Below the pieces are notes generated by a model, which was not told the origin of the DNA, did no database searches, and saw only the letters and a list, made by a program, of their open reading frames with translations. From positions 6,138,001 through 6,202,000 of the forward strand of contig JAWQUS010000017.1 in assembly GCA_036365455.1 (NCBI GenBank): a DNA stretch of 64,000 nucleotides, given 5' to 3'. The translations under genes and the position numbers were made by a program. The stretch is from Macrosoma leucophasiata. Lineage: Eukaryota; Arthropoda; Insecta; Lepidoptera; Hedylidae. Each line of letters begins with the position of its first letter. Position 1 is the first letter of the stretch. Below are positions 32,612 through 43,608 of the stretch, piece by piece.

Positions 32612-33207
32612 TATGTATGTATGTATGTATCTTCACGCCAGGTCCCTAACGGGGTAGGCAGAGAGTGTAGAGCGCCAGACATCCCGGTTCTGACAAACCT
32701 CTCGTGCCTCGTCTACCTTCATCATTCTCTTCATACATGCACGCCGATTCCTAAGACTTTTGACCCCACCATCAGACAGAACTCGACCTATTTGGTCATG
32801 GTAGGTCAGTCTTGGTCTTCCTGGGCCTCTGCAACCATCCACATTCGCATTGTATATCTGTATATCTGTTTAGTCATTCGCTCATTCGACATTCTTTCTA
32901 TATGCCCGAACCATCGGAGCATGCCTTTTTTCATTTTTACACCGATACTATCATTCACACAAAGTCTTTTTCTTACATCTTCACTACGAACGCGATCGGT
33001 GAGTGATACACCGCAGATCCTGCGCAAAGATCTCATCTCGACCGCGTTCAACTTACTTTCATGCTCCTTCCTGCATATCCAGCTCTCGCTTCCATATAAA
33101 AGCGTTGGAGTAAGTACAGCATTATGTACAGCTAGTCGAGCCCGCTGGCTGAGATGTTTAAATTCTAGCAGCTTACCCAACGCTCCATTCACGCAATTCC
33201 CAAGAGA
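32612..33207 (-). pseudogene. LINE with (CATA)n tail, copy 2, nested in S1
   Basis: The longest copy of the family. Minus-strand codons give VNGALGKLLEFKHLSQRAR, NAVLTPTLLYGSESW, AVEMRSLRRICGVSLTDRV and GMLRWFGHIERMSNERMTK, then, after a frameshift near 32855, GRPRLTYHDQIGRVL to YPVRDLA. The shift coincides with a tandem TGTATATC duplication (32851-32866) absent from copies 1 and 3. Relative to intact S1, about 60-70 bp of target are missing at the insertion point. Confidence 0.85.
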
Positions 33208-33310
33208 TGGTAATGTACGGCCCCGTAATAACTTATCACAGAGGCATATCAACTAAAGTCTCAGGGGTGGCATCGCATCTGCATTTTGACCTCTGATCTT
33301 TGTGTGGGTG
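33208..33310 (+). repeat. S1 remainder, right of the nested LINE
   Basis: TGGTAATGTACGGCCCCGTA, CTCAGGGGTGGCATCGCATC and TTTGTGTGGGTG; the 3' tail is missing. Confidence 0.78.
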
Positions 33311-33516
33311 CACAGCAGACGCTGGTGCGTGCGTTAAAAAATGTTTATTGTTATTATTTAATTTTGTACAGATCTAGTCAATAGATAATGGATCTAGCCA
33401 AAGCACTGGTAAAAGGCAAAATACAATGATTGTCTTTTAAAATAATAGGAATCCTTTATTTATGATATCCGTTATCAAGGTTAGAGGGTGAGTAACGCAA
33501 ACGATAAGCTTATTCA

Positions 33517-33620
33517 ATGATACGTCTCAGCCCTCACGTTCAAACAAATGTGTTCCATTAGCAAGAACTTCCAAAATTGTCTTGACATATATTATATCAC
33601 ACTTGGGTCTTTTAACAATA
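33517..33620 (+). repeat. Repeat D, copy 2
   Basis: Matches 29912-30016 apart from small indels. It directly precedes the foldback at 33627. Confidence 0.75.
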
Positions 33621-33626
33621 AAATTA

Positions 33627-34080
33627 ATATAACTACGTTAAGAAAAACCGACTTCAAAACTGAAAAGTAAAAAATAATAATGATTTAATTGTAATTATAT
33701 ACTACCTATTATTTATTTTTGCTATTTACTAATAGGTTTGAAGTCGGTGCCAAGCCTTGAACAAATAATTTTATTTTAATCACTTAAATATGAATACGAG
33801 CAAATTAATACACTGAACAAAACGTAACCGGCGAATCGTGGGTGTTTGCATGTATGCTTGAATTTATGCATTTACCTCTGCCTACATCTTCGGGGATTAC
33901 AGGCGTGAAGTAACGTTTTAATACAATGAAATGCCTACTTAAGTGATTTTGGCTTGGCACCGACTTCAAACCTTTTAGTAAATAGCACATATAAATAATA
34001 GGTAGTATATAATTACAATTAAATCTTTATTATTTTTTACTTTTCAGTTTTGAAGTCGGTTTTTCTTAACGTAGTTATAT
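33627..34080. mobile_element. Foldback MITE, two 130-bp arms ~97% identical
   Basis: Arms 33627-33756 and 33951-34080 are reverse complements with about four mismatches over 130 bp. The outer end is ATATAACTACGTTAAG. AAACCGACTTCAAAACTGAA-like motifs lie in the arms. The ~194-bp loop holds a SINE-C tail. Non-coding. Confidence 0.85.
33820..33905 (+). repeat. SINE-C tail inside the foldback loop
   Basis: ACGTAACCGGCGAATCGTGG and GGGGATTACAGGCGTGAAG match the reverse complement of the 41350-41420 end. Confidence 0.65.
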
Positions 34081-35403
34081 TTATTTAATACTTTTTGGTT
34101 TATTGCTGCATTGCCAATTAGATTAATGTTCACATCTGCTAAATTTGTAAAATAAATAACTCTTTTAGCTTCATGACAATTAGATACCTCATTTAAATTG
34201 TTTAGGTGTGTCGATACAAAATTATTACACGACTATACGAAATCAATGAAAAAAAATTATCCACGAAGGAGTAAATAACCTGTGTCGTGTCGTCGATGAG
34301 TAAATGTGTCATTGTTACTCGTTGTCATCTTGTTGTCATGCGCATTAGGACTATCTAGGACGTCAGTGGATTCAACGCAATGTATGACAACTCGCCGTCT
34401 ATTCTTATTCCTTTAGTGTGAGGTGAAAGTAAGTATAAAAATGCTCATAAAGTAAAAACTGATGGGCCTATCTGAATCAAGTTTATATGGGACCAATTCG
34501 AAACTATTCCGCATCAAACATCATCAGAATTACGTTAATCGGCGAAAATCGCGTACATACATAAAAAAAAAAAATATATATACTGGCCGAATTGAGAACC
34601 TTCTCGTTTTTTGAACTCGGTGAAACTAACATTGTGAAAAAGAAAGCAAGTAAAACGTACAAAAAATGTGACTGAGTTTATTTGATAAAAACATGAAAAA
34701 AAATATTAGGACGGGTCTAGAATCCAGAACAATATCATTTTCATTTTTTATGGACGTTTATCTCATAGGCGGCTAATCGAATTTAAATGAAATTTGCCAC
34801 ATGCCACTGGGATAGATTATGAATTGATTGAAATCTAGGTAAGCTTATGTGGGTTTCAGTGTATTGAATTCAAAATTGAACCGAATTGAAAATCGCAGTC
34901 AAAACTTAATATTTCGATTTGACAGCACAAAGCTGGTCAAATGCATGATAGTTTCGACTGTAATTGAGCTCAAATCTGTTTATAATATTATATGTTGTAC
35001 CTACCTATTCACCAACGATACGTAACATTTTAAAAATACTTTTTCTTTGTTTTCATTAGTTAAACTTCAACCTCATTCTGAGATTTAACTAACAACAAAA
35101 TAGTTTTCATAGTATAAAAGAGCATTAATATGAGAAACAAAGCCCAAGTCAGTGGAGTTTTAAATAAAATCGCGAAAATTGGGGAAGTCATTAAGGTGGG
35201 ACGAAAGGCAGCAATTAGGGATCTAGGACAGGGCAAATGATATGCCCTATTGTACTGCAGAACTGTTTTATTCTGCAGTTTATAACAAGTATGCTACTGT
35301 TGTGCGTTTTGTTTGTTGTCTGTTTTACCTATCTGTATTCATTTTCTTTCAGTTTATTTATAAATATATATTTTTTTTAATATTAAATTTTGTTTATAAT
35401 ATT
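34081..35403. other. Mostly unrecognised; one dispersed repeat piece
   Basis: 34560-34622 reads, on the minus strand, AGAAGGTTCTCAATTCGGCC after a GAGTTCAAAAAA run, resembling the 61645 repeat. Nothing else was recognised. Confidence 0.4.
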
Positions 35404-35637
35404 TAAATTCCCATTGTATATCTGTTTAGTCATTCGCTCATTCGACATTCTTTCTATATGCCCGCACCATCGAAGCATTTCTTTTTTCATTTTTACATTT
35501 TTCTCATTCACACAAAGCCTCTTTCTTACATCTTCATTACGAACGCGATCGGTGAGCGATACACCTCAGATCTTGCGCAAAGATCTCATCTCGACCGCGT
35601 ATAATTTACTTTCATGCTCTTACCCGCATATCCAGGA
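35404..35637 (-). pseudogene. LINE (CATA)n-tail family, internal fragment
   Basis: ATTGTATATCTGTTTAGTCA, TATGCCCGCACCATCGAAGC and AACGCGATCGGTGAGCGATA match copy 2. Both ends are missing. Confidence 0.8.
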
Positions 35638-36092
35638 ACTAATTACTAATTGCAATCACATCACAATTTTATTAATTTTAATAAACAATTTTAAAGATAT
35701 GACCTTGTTTGGTTACCTGCATGCACCATAATAACACATTATCCTAATAATAAATTGATAATACACTAGTTTGAGCTCTCGAAGGAAAACATATTCTTCA
35801 GTATGCTTATTACCTGGACGAGGAAAATCATACTCCAACAAGAAAATATTTTTTGCGTGCATATGTTGTCGAGATAAGCGGGTAATTAAGTACATATTAT
35901 ACCAATTAACTGCAGAGGTAAGAGTTATGATATCTCGCCAAATATTAGGGGATGTGAGAAAAATATGTTTTGCTATGTTTGCTGTTGTGATATATTTGAA
36001 ATGTTACAATTATGTATTTCCACGTTAGTTCTGATAGGCGATCTATACAAAGAGACATCTCCATTAATCTTTTTGACTTATTTCTGTTAATG
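35638..36092. other. No feature recognised
   Basis: Short frames only, without motifs. Confidence 0.4.
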
Positions 36093-36507
36093 TATGTTTC
36101 TTCACGCCAGGTCCCTAACGGGGTAGGCAGAGAGTGTAGAGCGCCAGATATCCCGGTCCTGACAAACCTCTCCTGCCTCGTCTATCTTCATCATTCTCTT
36201 CATACATGCACGCCGATTCCTAAGACTTTTGACCCCACCATCAGACAGAACTCGACCTATTTGGTCATGGTACGTCAGTCTTGGTCTTTTCTATATGCCC
36301 GAACCATCGGAGCATGCCTTTTTTCATTTTTACACCGATACTATCATTCACACAAAGCCTCTTTCTTACCGCGTTTAACTTACTTTCATGCTCTTGCCTG
36401 CATACCCAGCTCTCGCTTCCATATAAAAGCGTTGGAGTAAGTACAGCATTATGCACGGCTAGTCGAGCCCGCTGGCTGAGATGTTAAGATTCTAGCAGCT
36501 TACTATA
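36093..36507 (-). pseudogene. LINE (CATA)n-tail family, copy 4 with two internal deletions
   Basis: CTTCACGCCAGGTCCCTAAC at the 3' end and CGCTGGCTGAGATGTTAAGA at the 5' side. Compared with 32612-33207 it lacks one segment near 36285 and another near 36370. Coding capacity is lost. Confidence 0.82.
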
Positions 36508-36545
36508 CTCTGTTAAAGTATTGAATAAGAATAAGATTTGCAGTC

Positions 36546-36722
36546 ATTTTTTTTTAACACTCAAAGCCTTACAGTAGGTATAAACCTGTGTCGTGGGTGC
36601 CGTTGTACACATACACAAACACCCAGACCCGAAACAAATATCTGTTGGCCATACAAATATTTGTCCCGGTGCGGGAATCGAACCCGCGACCCTTCGAATC
36701 AAACGGTCAACTCACACCGCTG
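36546..36722 (-). repeat. tRNA-derived SINE-A, copy 2
   Basis: GGGAATCGAACC (box B reversed), ACACAAACACCCAGACCCGA and CCTGTGTCGTGGGTGCCG match copy 1. It ends at CGCTGGA, where the head is replaced by a hairpin. Confidence 0.82.
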
Positions 36723-36761
36723 GACGTATATGACGACTCGGTTAGAGTCGTCATATACGTC
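36723..36761. repeat. Perfect 17-bp hairpin at the SINE-A head
   Basis: Arms 36723-36739 and 36745-36761 are exact reverse complements around GGTTA. The sequence GACGACTCGGTTAG inside reads as SINE-A head in plus orientation, opposite to the SINE body. Confidence 0.85.
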
Positions 36762-36845
36762 ATTGTAAGTAGATTTTGTAGTCTATGGATATTTTCACCT
36801 ACTTTCATACGTTTCATGTACGGTTTAGCAATAACTACCTACTGT

Positions 36846-37098
36846 TTATGTTATGGCAGTGGCTAACAAGCATGCAGATCACATTGATTTTAATTGATGA
36901 CTGCAGCCTATACACACAAAGAGCAAGGTCAAAATGCAGATGCTCTACCACTCCTGAGGCCTAAGGTGTTATGCTTCTGTACAGAGACGTAACAACTTAG
37001 GTCTCAGGAATTGTGTAGATGTGTAGATGTCTATAGGCTATAGTCATCACTTAAGATCAATGTAAGCTGCATGCCTGTTAGCCACTTTAAAAAAAAAT
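36846..37098. repeat. Two S1 3' halves head to head
   Basis: 36846-36983 is a minus-strand S1 3' half. 36984-37098 is a plus-strand S1 3' half with a ~40-bp internal deletion, ending GCCACTTT plus A9. They meet near CTGTACAGAGACG. Confidence 0.75.
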
Positions 37099-37686
37099 AT
37101 GCTGGACTTTATCCCGGGCATCTTAAAGAGCCTATAAAACACTAGTGACGATGCCTGACGAAACTATTTACTGGCTTAGTTTTGATAATTATAACGTTTC
37201 ATTATACAACTACCTATGTACACCAATTCATTGAACCAAGAAGATAATTAGTTTATTTAATCCCCAAACTGTTAGCTTTTCACGACAAATTTAACGCTGG
37301 GTAAGATTGATTACACGTTGACGTAGGATTACGGTGGAATAAAATACGAGTTAGAAGATGTTCTTAATTTCATAATTATAATGGAAATAAAGATTTAGCG
37401 GATTTATTTTGAGTACACATTTTTGAAGACAATTATTCTCGTTAACCTAATTTGCAAAAATTTTAATAATCTTCAAGTATAGTAACCAGTTACATAATAT
37501 ATGAAGTTTTCATCATTCAAATAAGACATATCTACTTACATAGGTTTGGTTGCACGACAGTAGTGATTCAAGTCATGGGATTTTTTGACAAATTTGACAA
37601 CAACAGTAAGTCATTTACCAGTCATTTGGTAGTTTTACCTACCTAGAAAGTTTCTTAAATGTTTTGAAAATCGATGATTTTATACA
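37099..37686. other. No feature recognised
   Basis: AT-rich spacer. Confidence 0.45.
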
Positions 37687-37988
37687 TTTTTTTTTTTTTT
37701 TTTTTTTTTTATGTAATGGATGTGGCAAACAAGCATGCAGTTCACATTGATGTTAAGTGATGACTGCAGCCTATAGACACCCACACAAAGATCAAGGTCA
37801 AAATGCAGATGCGTTACCACTCCTGAGGCCTAAGGGTGTTATGCCTCTGTGCCGGAAATTACAGGGCCGTACATTACCACCTGACCGGAACACGATAGTG
37901 CTGAACACTACCATTTAGCGGCAAGTATATTAGGTAATGCGGTGGTGCCTACGCCCGCGAGCTCCGTCACTGGAGCTCTACCACCAGT
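37687..37988 (-). repeat. S1 SINE-like element with 24-base poly-A tail
   Basis: The T24 run (37687-37710) is the tail in minus orientation. The full body follows to GGAGCTCTACCACCAGT. The long clean tail suggests a young copy. Confidence 0.9.
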
Positions 37989-38329
37989 AAAATACATAAA
38001 TACATAAATACATTTCGACGTGCTCTTTTTGAATTTTCACTTTGCCACTTCTTATCTTTGACGCTCAGTTTTTTGGAAATAACTCCGTTCCTACATATTT
38101 TACGATAAACGTAGTATATAATAAATTAAACTAGAGAAATTTCCTGCAAATTTTTTTCTTGTAAAATCAATAGTTTAAGCGTACGAGAGTCGCAAAGTCC
38201 ACTTCAACACGCGTTTTAGCCAAATAACTCATTTCCACACCACCATGAGGTAGTTAGTATAAGTGGCTCATTTTTTTTTGTGGTATCCCCAGTAGGCCTA
38301 ATCCACTATTTTCTTACGAATCGCTATTA

Positions 38330-38727
38330 TTAATCGTCGTCTTCGGTACTGAGCGAAATGTCACATAGAAATTTCTTCCACGTCATTCGCAATGGAATCA
38401 TATCATCAGCTTCGTTGTAGTCTTCTTCTTCCTCGTTTTTCCTCTTCTAACTTGCAGTGAAACGTGTGAATGATCACAGGCACCATTGAAATTGGTGCCT
38501 ATAACGAAGCACTTTAATCCAGTCTTTCTACATCCACAGGCTCCCCAACATCCCTTTTTGCACTTGCAAGAAATAAGTTTCAACAAGCCTCTGGATTGTA
38601 CGCCTGTATAACCTGCTGGTAACGACATGAAGTGGCCAACCTGGGAATTACTCAATTGCCTGAAAGGAGAATAAAGTAGGGTTTTTCTAATACCAGCAAG
38701 CTTTATGAGTGTGGAACAGCGGCCCAA
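38330..38727 (-). pseudogene. Cys-rich C-terminal fragment of a transposon-like protein
   Basis: Minus-strand codons give GHFMSLPAGYTGVQSRGLLK, then LISCKCKKGCWGACGCRKTG and LKCFVIG (CxCx3Cx3CxCx6C). Such tails (LLK-ISC-C-KGC) recur at the ends of uncharacterised repetitive insect proteins; this is from memory. A frameshift near 38455 separates it from an acidic end reaching EDDD and TAA at 38330-38332. No ATG is seen, so the 5' part is missing. Confidence 0.55.
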
Positions 38728-39769
38728 ATGATGGCGCGCCTGATGGCTTTTTCACATTGTCATCGTAAAGAGGTCATATCAAAGCAACAATAAAAATATT
38801 AAGTGAAAAATCAAATGTACATAACTTAGTTATGAAAAAAAAACTGAATGGATTCCGAATACAGACGGTGCAGTGGTCGTAAACATAAAATCTTTTAGGA
38901 TTTATGGAAATCAGACGAAGGTGCGTGAAGGTAAAAGGTTTGTAGAAATTTTATTGGGTAAGGTGTCTGCTTAAGGATAGTAAAGTTTATTTTTGCTTTG
39001 CCTAAACCTATGATTTTATTGTTACGATGGTACCCTTGTATTTGTCGTTGAAGTTAAAGTGCCAGGTGTTTGGTTAAATAATGATACAGAAGAAAGTTCC
39101 TTTCAACTATGAATTCCATGTCCATTCCTTGATGTTCATATCTATGTACTAAAATTTAGAAGTGTTATTATAATTTAGTATAATTTCGTTAAGTTTTAAT
39201 TAGTATAATTTTCATCAAATCGACTCGCGAAGGACTTACGCACTTCCCAAATGAGAAAAGACAGTTATGTTAGTACACAGAATATAAACATATTTCACTC
39301 ACAAAATTACATAGAAATTTCAAATGATTTACGAGCGTTAAACAGCAGTAAAATGTTTACAACTCAGTCATAAATTTCGTAATTTTAATAGCTCATTTTC
39401 CATGTAGAGTCATAAAACTCATGAAGAATAATTTACACCTACGCAAAACATGGACGTATGTGGATGTATCTGAATTAATTAACACGTTTTAATATCAGCT
39501 AGTGAAGTTCAGTAGTCAGCCATGTACCTATATGTATCAAAAATTATTGGCAAAATAAAAAGAACAGTGATAAAGTACAAGTGGGCTGAATAGGCTAACC
39601 TGCTCCTTTATAGGCTAAACTCAATTTAAAATGAACTTGAATTGAGATACCTGAAACACCCAAAATCGTAAAAAAAAATTGCGTCACCGATTTCGATACC
39701 TGCCACTTAAATTACATTAAAAAAAAAAGGGTCGTGACTTCCGAATATCTCTCCTCCTCCAGATCTCTG
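38728..39769. other. No feature recognised
   Basis: About 1 kb, AT-rich. Confidence 0.45.
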
Positions 39770-39868
39770 GTTTTTGTGTTTTTTGTTTAGGTGTCTATAG
39801 GCGGCAATCATCATTTAACATCAATGTGAGCTGCGTGCTTTATTGCCACCTTCCGTACATAAAAAAAA
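39770..39868 (+). repeat. S1 3' fragment
   Basis: AGGTGTCTATAGGCGGCAAT and TTGCCACCTTCCGTACAT plus A8. Confidence 0.75.
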
Positions 39869-39937
39869 CTTGGCCGGTTTTTTGTATTATTTATGTAGAA
39901 TCACAAGGAGAGTAACCTTATTTTAGGGTAATATATT

Positions 39938-40225
39938 TTACTGGTGGTAGAGCTCCAGTGACGGAGCTCGCGGGCGTAGGCACCACCACATTACCTAATA
40001 TACTTGCCGCTAAATGATGGTGTTCAGCACTATCGTGTTCCGTTCAGGTGGTAATGTACGGCCCTGTAATTTCCGGCACAGAGACATAACATCTTAGGCC
40101 TCAGGAGTGGTAACGCATCTGCATTTTGACCTTGGTCTTTGTGTGGGTGTCTATAGGCTGCAGTCATCACTTAACATCAATGTGAACTGCATGCTTGTTT
40201 GCCACTTCTATTAAATAAAAAAAAA
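39938..40225 (+). repeat. S1 SINE-like element, full length
   Basis: TTACTGGTGGTAGAGCTCCA through GGTGTCTATAGGCTGCAGTC to GCCACTTCTATTAAAT plus an A tail. Confidence 0.9.
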
Positions 40226-41030
40226 TATATAGGTGTGAAGATATGGTTCAAACGTGTGGATAGGACTTAACTCGATCCGGTCACTTGATTGGATCTACAA
40301 TTATATTATTATTGGATACCTGATGAAATCATCCAATTATATCGGACGGGTTGGTCGAGCTTACCATACGTTACCCAATATGATCGATCGTCTGATCATT
40401 TGTTAACAATGTAATTAATTCATTTATAACTTTACTGTCATCGCTAATAATAGTGCGCATAAATAAATTTAATTCAAACGCGTTGCTCACACCGTTTTAT
40501 CTTAATTATGGAACAATTTTATTTATATATTTCGTAGACTTTTAGTTGTGTTTCATAATTTATGTACGTATTTGCATCTGAAAATTAGCATGTCATGCTA
40601 CTGAGCTCACGTTGAAAACCACAGCACGCCTTAACCGTAAACATATAAATAAGAATAATATAATAATATGTCGACTGACTATACTTAAATGTTAACTCAA
40701 CAGCACTTGTAACAAAATCTGTTAACACATTAAAAATAGGACAAAACATCTTTGACTTTTAGCTAAATTTTATTTTTAAATGGAATGAAATTAATTCAAA
40801 GTATATCCTGTCCAATAAAAAGAATTATCGAAATCCTTTATTACTTTTTACTGAGCGGGACAAACGTTATTATTAATCGATAAACTTTTGGTTCGTCAAA
40901 CAGCATTTACCACCGATATTTCTGAACTAAAATTGGATCAATGGATCGGATGTAGAGTTACATCGATTAAAAAAACGGTTGGGCGGAGTAACCGTACAAG
41001 AACTGTGATAATATTTTGTTTTTTCTTAGG
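40226..41030. other. No feature recognised
   Basis: AT-rich spacer. Confidence 0.45.
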
Positions 41031-41324
41031 TTTTACTGGTGGTAGAGCTCCAGTGACGGAGCTCGCGGGCGTAGGCACCACCGCATTACCTAATATACTT
41101 GCCGCTAAATGGTAGTGTTCAGCACTATCGTGTTCCGGTCAGGTGGTAATGTACGGCTCTGTAATTTCCGGCACAGAGGCATAACACCTTAGGCCTCAGG
41201 GGTGGTAACGCATCTACACTTCGACCTTGGTCTTTTTGTGGGTGTCTATAGGCTGCAGTCATCACTTAACATCAATGTGAACTGCATGCTTTTTTGCCAC
41301 CTTCATTACATTAAAAAAAAAAAA
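41031..41324 (+). repeat. S1 SINE-like element, full length
   Basis: TTTTACTGGTGGTAGAGCTC to GCCACCTTCATTACATT plus A12. Same start and end as the 39938 copy. Confidence 0.9.
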
Positions 41325-41349
41325 GTTTTGAAAAAGACATATTAGAAAA

Positions 41350-41640
41350 AAAACATAACTTCACGCCTATAATTCCCGAAAGGGTGCATGGTAAATGCAT
41401 GCCACGATTCGCCGGTTACGTTTTTGTCCCATGTAACAGTAAGCGAGCTGGTTGACATTTCCGCGCACATTACCAAACTTCGAGGTACCGGGAAATTTCC
41501 AGAAAATGGAAAAATCCCAATAGAACCAGAGATAAAGGACCTTACACCATTATCTCTGATAACCCCCTACCCGGAATCGAACCCAGGACCTCAGCGTAGT
41601 AGTGGCCTGCTATCACTAGGTTACCGACGCAGTTATATAT
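41350..41640 (-). repeat. tRNA-derived SINE-C, fullest copy
   Basis: The minus strand starts near GCGTCGGTAACCTAGTGATA (box A region), with TGGGTTCGATTCCGGGTA (box B), a ~150-bp body, GTAACCGGCGAATCGTGG and the end AGGCGTGAAGTT. Tail pieces recur at 240 and 33820. Confidence 0.7.
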
Positions 41641-42102
41641 AGAGCATATTAGAAAATTTCTGACTATACTAAAAACATACAATTAGGTAGTTGTTATTCT
41701 CTTTTACAGAATGTAATAAGTATTTCAAGAGCCGTGGGCTGACGCAACCCACTCACAATATGTGGGTAGCTCCAACATTACTTTTGCAATAATCAGCAGT
41801 TTCCTGGAATGTCCTCACAAACACGTTAAATTATCGTTTAAGATTTTGTTGTTTTACGATCGCATTTCTGAACTCAGATAATAAATATTTAGGATTAATT
41901 CACAAATAGCTAAGCAATAATATCATGAGATTAACGTTACTTAAAAAAAAAACATTTTTTTTTAAATAGAATCGATTGATTGGGAGCAAAACTGCCTTTC
42001 ACCTGCTTTCGGAATTGCACTTTATCCCGAGTCATATTGAATAAAAAAATCTGTATGGAACCAAAACGGTTTTTGTCTGCATGAAAGCTCTTTAACTGTG
42101 TC

Positions 42103-42238
42103 TTTTTTATGTTACGAAGGTGACAAACAAGCATGCAGTTCACATCGATGTTAAGTGATGACTGCAGCCTATAAATATATACACAAAAATCAGAAGACAA
42201 AATACAGATGCCTTGCCACTCCTGACAGCTTAGGTGGT
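42103..42238 (-). repeat. S1, 3' half, diverged
   Basis: GACAAACAAGCATGCAGTTC and GTGATGACTGCAGCCTATAA; similarity stops after CAGCTTAGGTGG. Confidence 0.75.
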
Positions 42239-42363
42239 CACTGTGATAAAAGGCTATTATTACACGACACGGTATTCAGGGTCCGGCAGAAAGGGTGGGC
42301 GTGGACTCGCGTCGGGTTCCCGCTTATTACACTATCCGGTCAACAGGGCGATAACTCAGTCAA

Positions 42364-42554
42364 AGTACAAATATGAACAGTACGGAAACTATGTACAAAA
42401 CGTCGCAATCACACAAACATGCGTATCAACGAGTTCGAGTTCTCGCGGTGCTGCAGCTCCGAGTCACTCGCTACTCGAGCATTAATTCACACGTTTGTTA
42501 GTGTGCCATTTTGAACGTTTTGTACGTAGTTTCCATACTGTTCATATTTGTACT
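42364..42554. mobile_element. MITE with 40-bp terminal inverted repeats
   Basis: Arms 42364-42403 and 42515-42554 match at 38 of 40 positions. The left begins AGTACAAATATGAACAGTAC. The interior is GC-richer and partly palindromic. Confidence 0.82.
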
Positions 42555-42582
42555 GTGTGTTTCGTTACATAAAAAAACTGCC

Positions 42583-42660
42583 GCCACTACGATTGTCAAT
42601 TCGCTTGCCAAACGTGGCGATTATATTATGGAATATTCTCCATTAATGAAGCTCAACACT
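42583..42660 (+). repeat. Repeat G, copy 1
   Basis: AAAACTGCCGCCACTACGAT, CAATTCGCTTGCCAAACG and CTCCATTAATGA match the reverse complement of 62199-62290. Confidence 0.65.
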
Positions 42661-42664
42661 ATTG

Positions 42665-42730
42665 GGGGCGTCTTTGAGGTAGGCTTTGTCCAGCAGTGGA
42701 CGTCTCTCGGCAGGAGTGAAGATGATGATC
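42665..42730 (+). pseudogene. RTE extreme C-terminus fragment
   Basis: TTTGTCCAGCAGTGGACGTC then GATGATGAT matches 7740-7785 (VQQWTS and the tail). Confidence 0.65.
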
Positions 42731-42819
42731 ACTATCAAATGTTCGGCTTTTAGTATCAGATTTAGATATCAGTAGATTGTAGTACTATAAATCTGATTTC
42801 AAGGTGGACCGCGCGTATT

Positions 42820-43075
42820 TACCTATTACCAGAGAATATGTAATAATACTACGTAAAGAATGGACACTTAGACGTCCCGCCTGATTTCCCCGCCTCACCC
42901 AACCTCCTCCCCTCTTATGGACGACGTTTGGTATTTTCTACGTGCTACGCAAATAGGTGCACGTGTAAATACACGTCACTGATTGATGTCTGTGTAATAG
43001 AGACCAAATTAAGCGTTTGTATGGAATTTTGGCGAAGTGTCTGCGGTGTGCTATTACTCTCACAAAAATGAATGA
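42820..43075 (-). repeat. Repeat M, copy 2 (empty mariner site)
   Basis: Minus strand matches 21667-21861 joined directly to 23141-23178, without mariner, at GTCCATTCTTTACGTAG. Confidence 0.8.
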
Positions 43076-43317
43076 AATTAAACACATCAAAGTTCAAGAA
43101 AACTGTACCCCAATTACAAGGCACCCCACCCAAGGTTATGTCAAGGTTGTATTGTTAAAAGAATACATGCCAAGGTTGGTGTCGCGGTGAGAGGGCTCGA
43201 GTAACTTCACGTATTAAACTAGTTGATGGCACTCGGACTAATTCTGGAAGGAGCTCTGTCTTGGTCTGTTTCCGTTTGCGAATGAGAAATGGAATCAAGT
43301 TTTTTAATTTCAGTTTC

Positions 43318-43608
43318 TTTTTATTTAATGGAAGTGGCAAACAAGCATGCAGTTCACATTGATGTAAAGTGATGACTGCAGCCTATAGTTACACAAAAAC
43401 CAAGGTAAGGTTAAAATACAGATGCGCTACCACTCCTGAGGCTTAATGTTTTATGCCACTGTGCCGGCAAGTACAGGGCCGTACATTAATTACCACCTGA
43501 CCGGAACACGATAGTGCTGAACACTAGCACTTAGCGACAAGTATATTAATTAGGTAATGCGGTGGTGCCTACGCCCGCGAGCTCCGTCACTGAAGCTCTA
43601 CCACCAGT
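43318..43608 (-). repeat. S1 SINE-like element, full length
   Basis: AATGGAAGTGGCAAACAAGC to GAAGCTCTACCACCAGT, with small insertions (TTAATTAC, TTAATTAGG). Confidence 0.88.

Noticed and set aside
32621..33256. 211-codon plus-strand frame
   Set aside because: Antisense shadow of the minus-strand LINE copy.
37687..37710. Simple poly-T microsatellite
   Set aside because: It is better explained as the poly-A tail of the minus-strand S1 copy.
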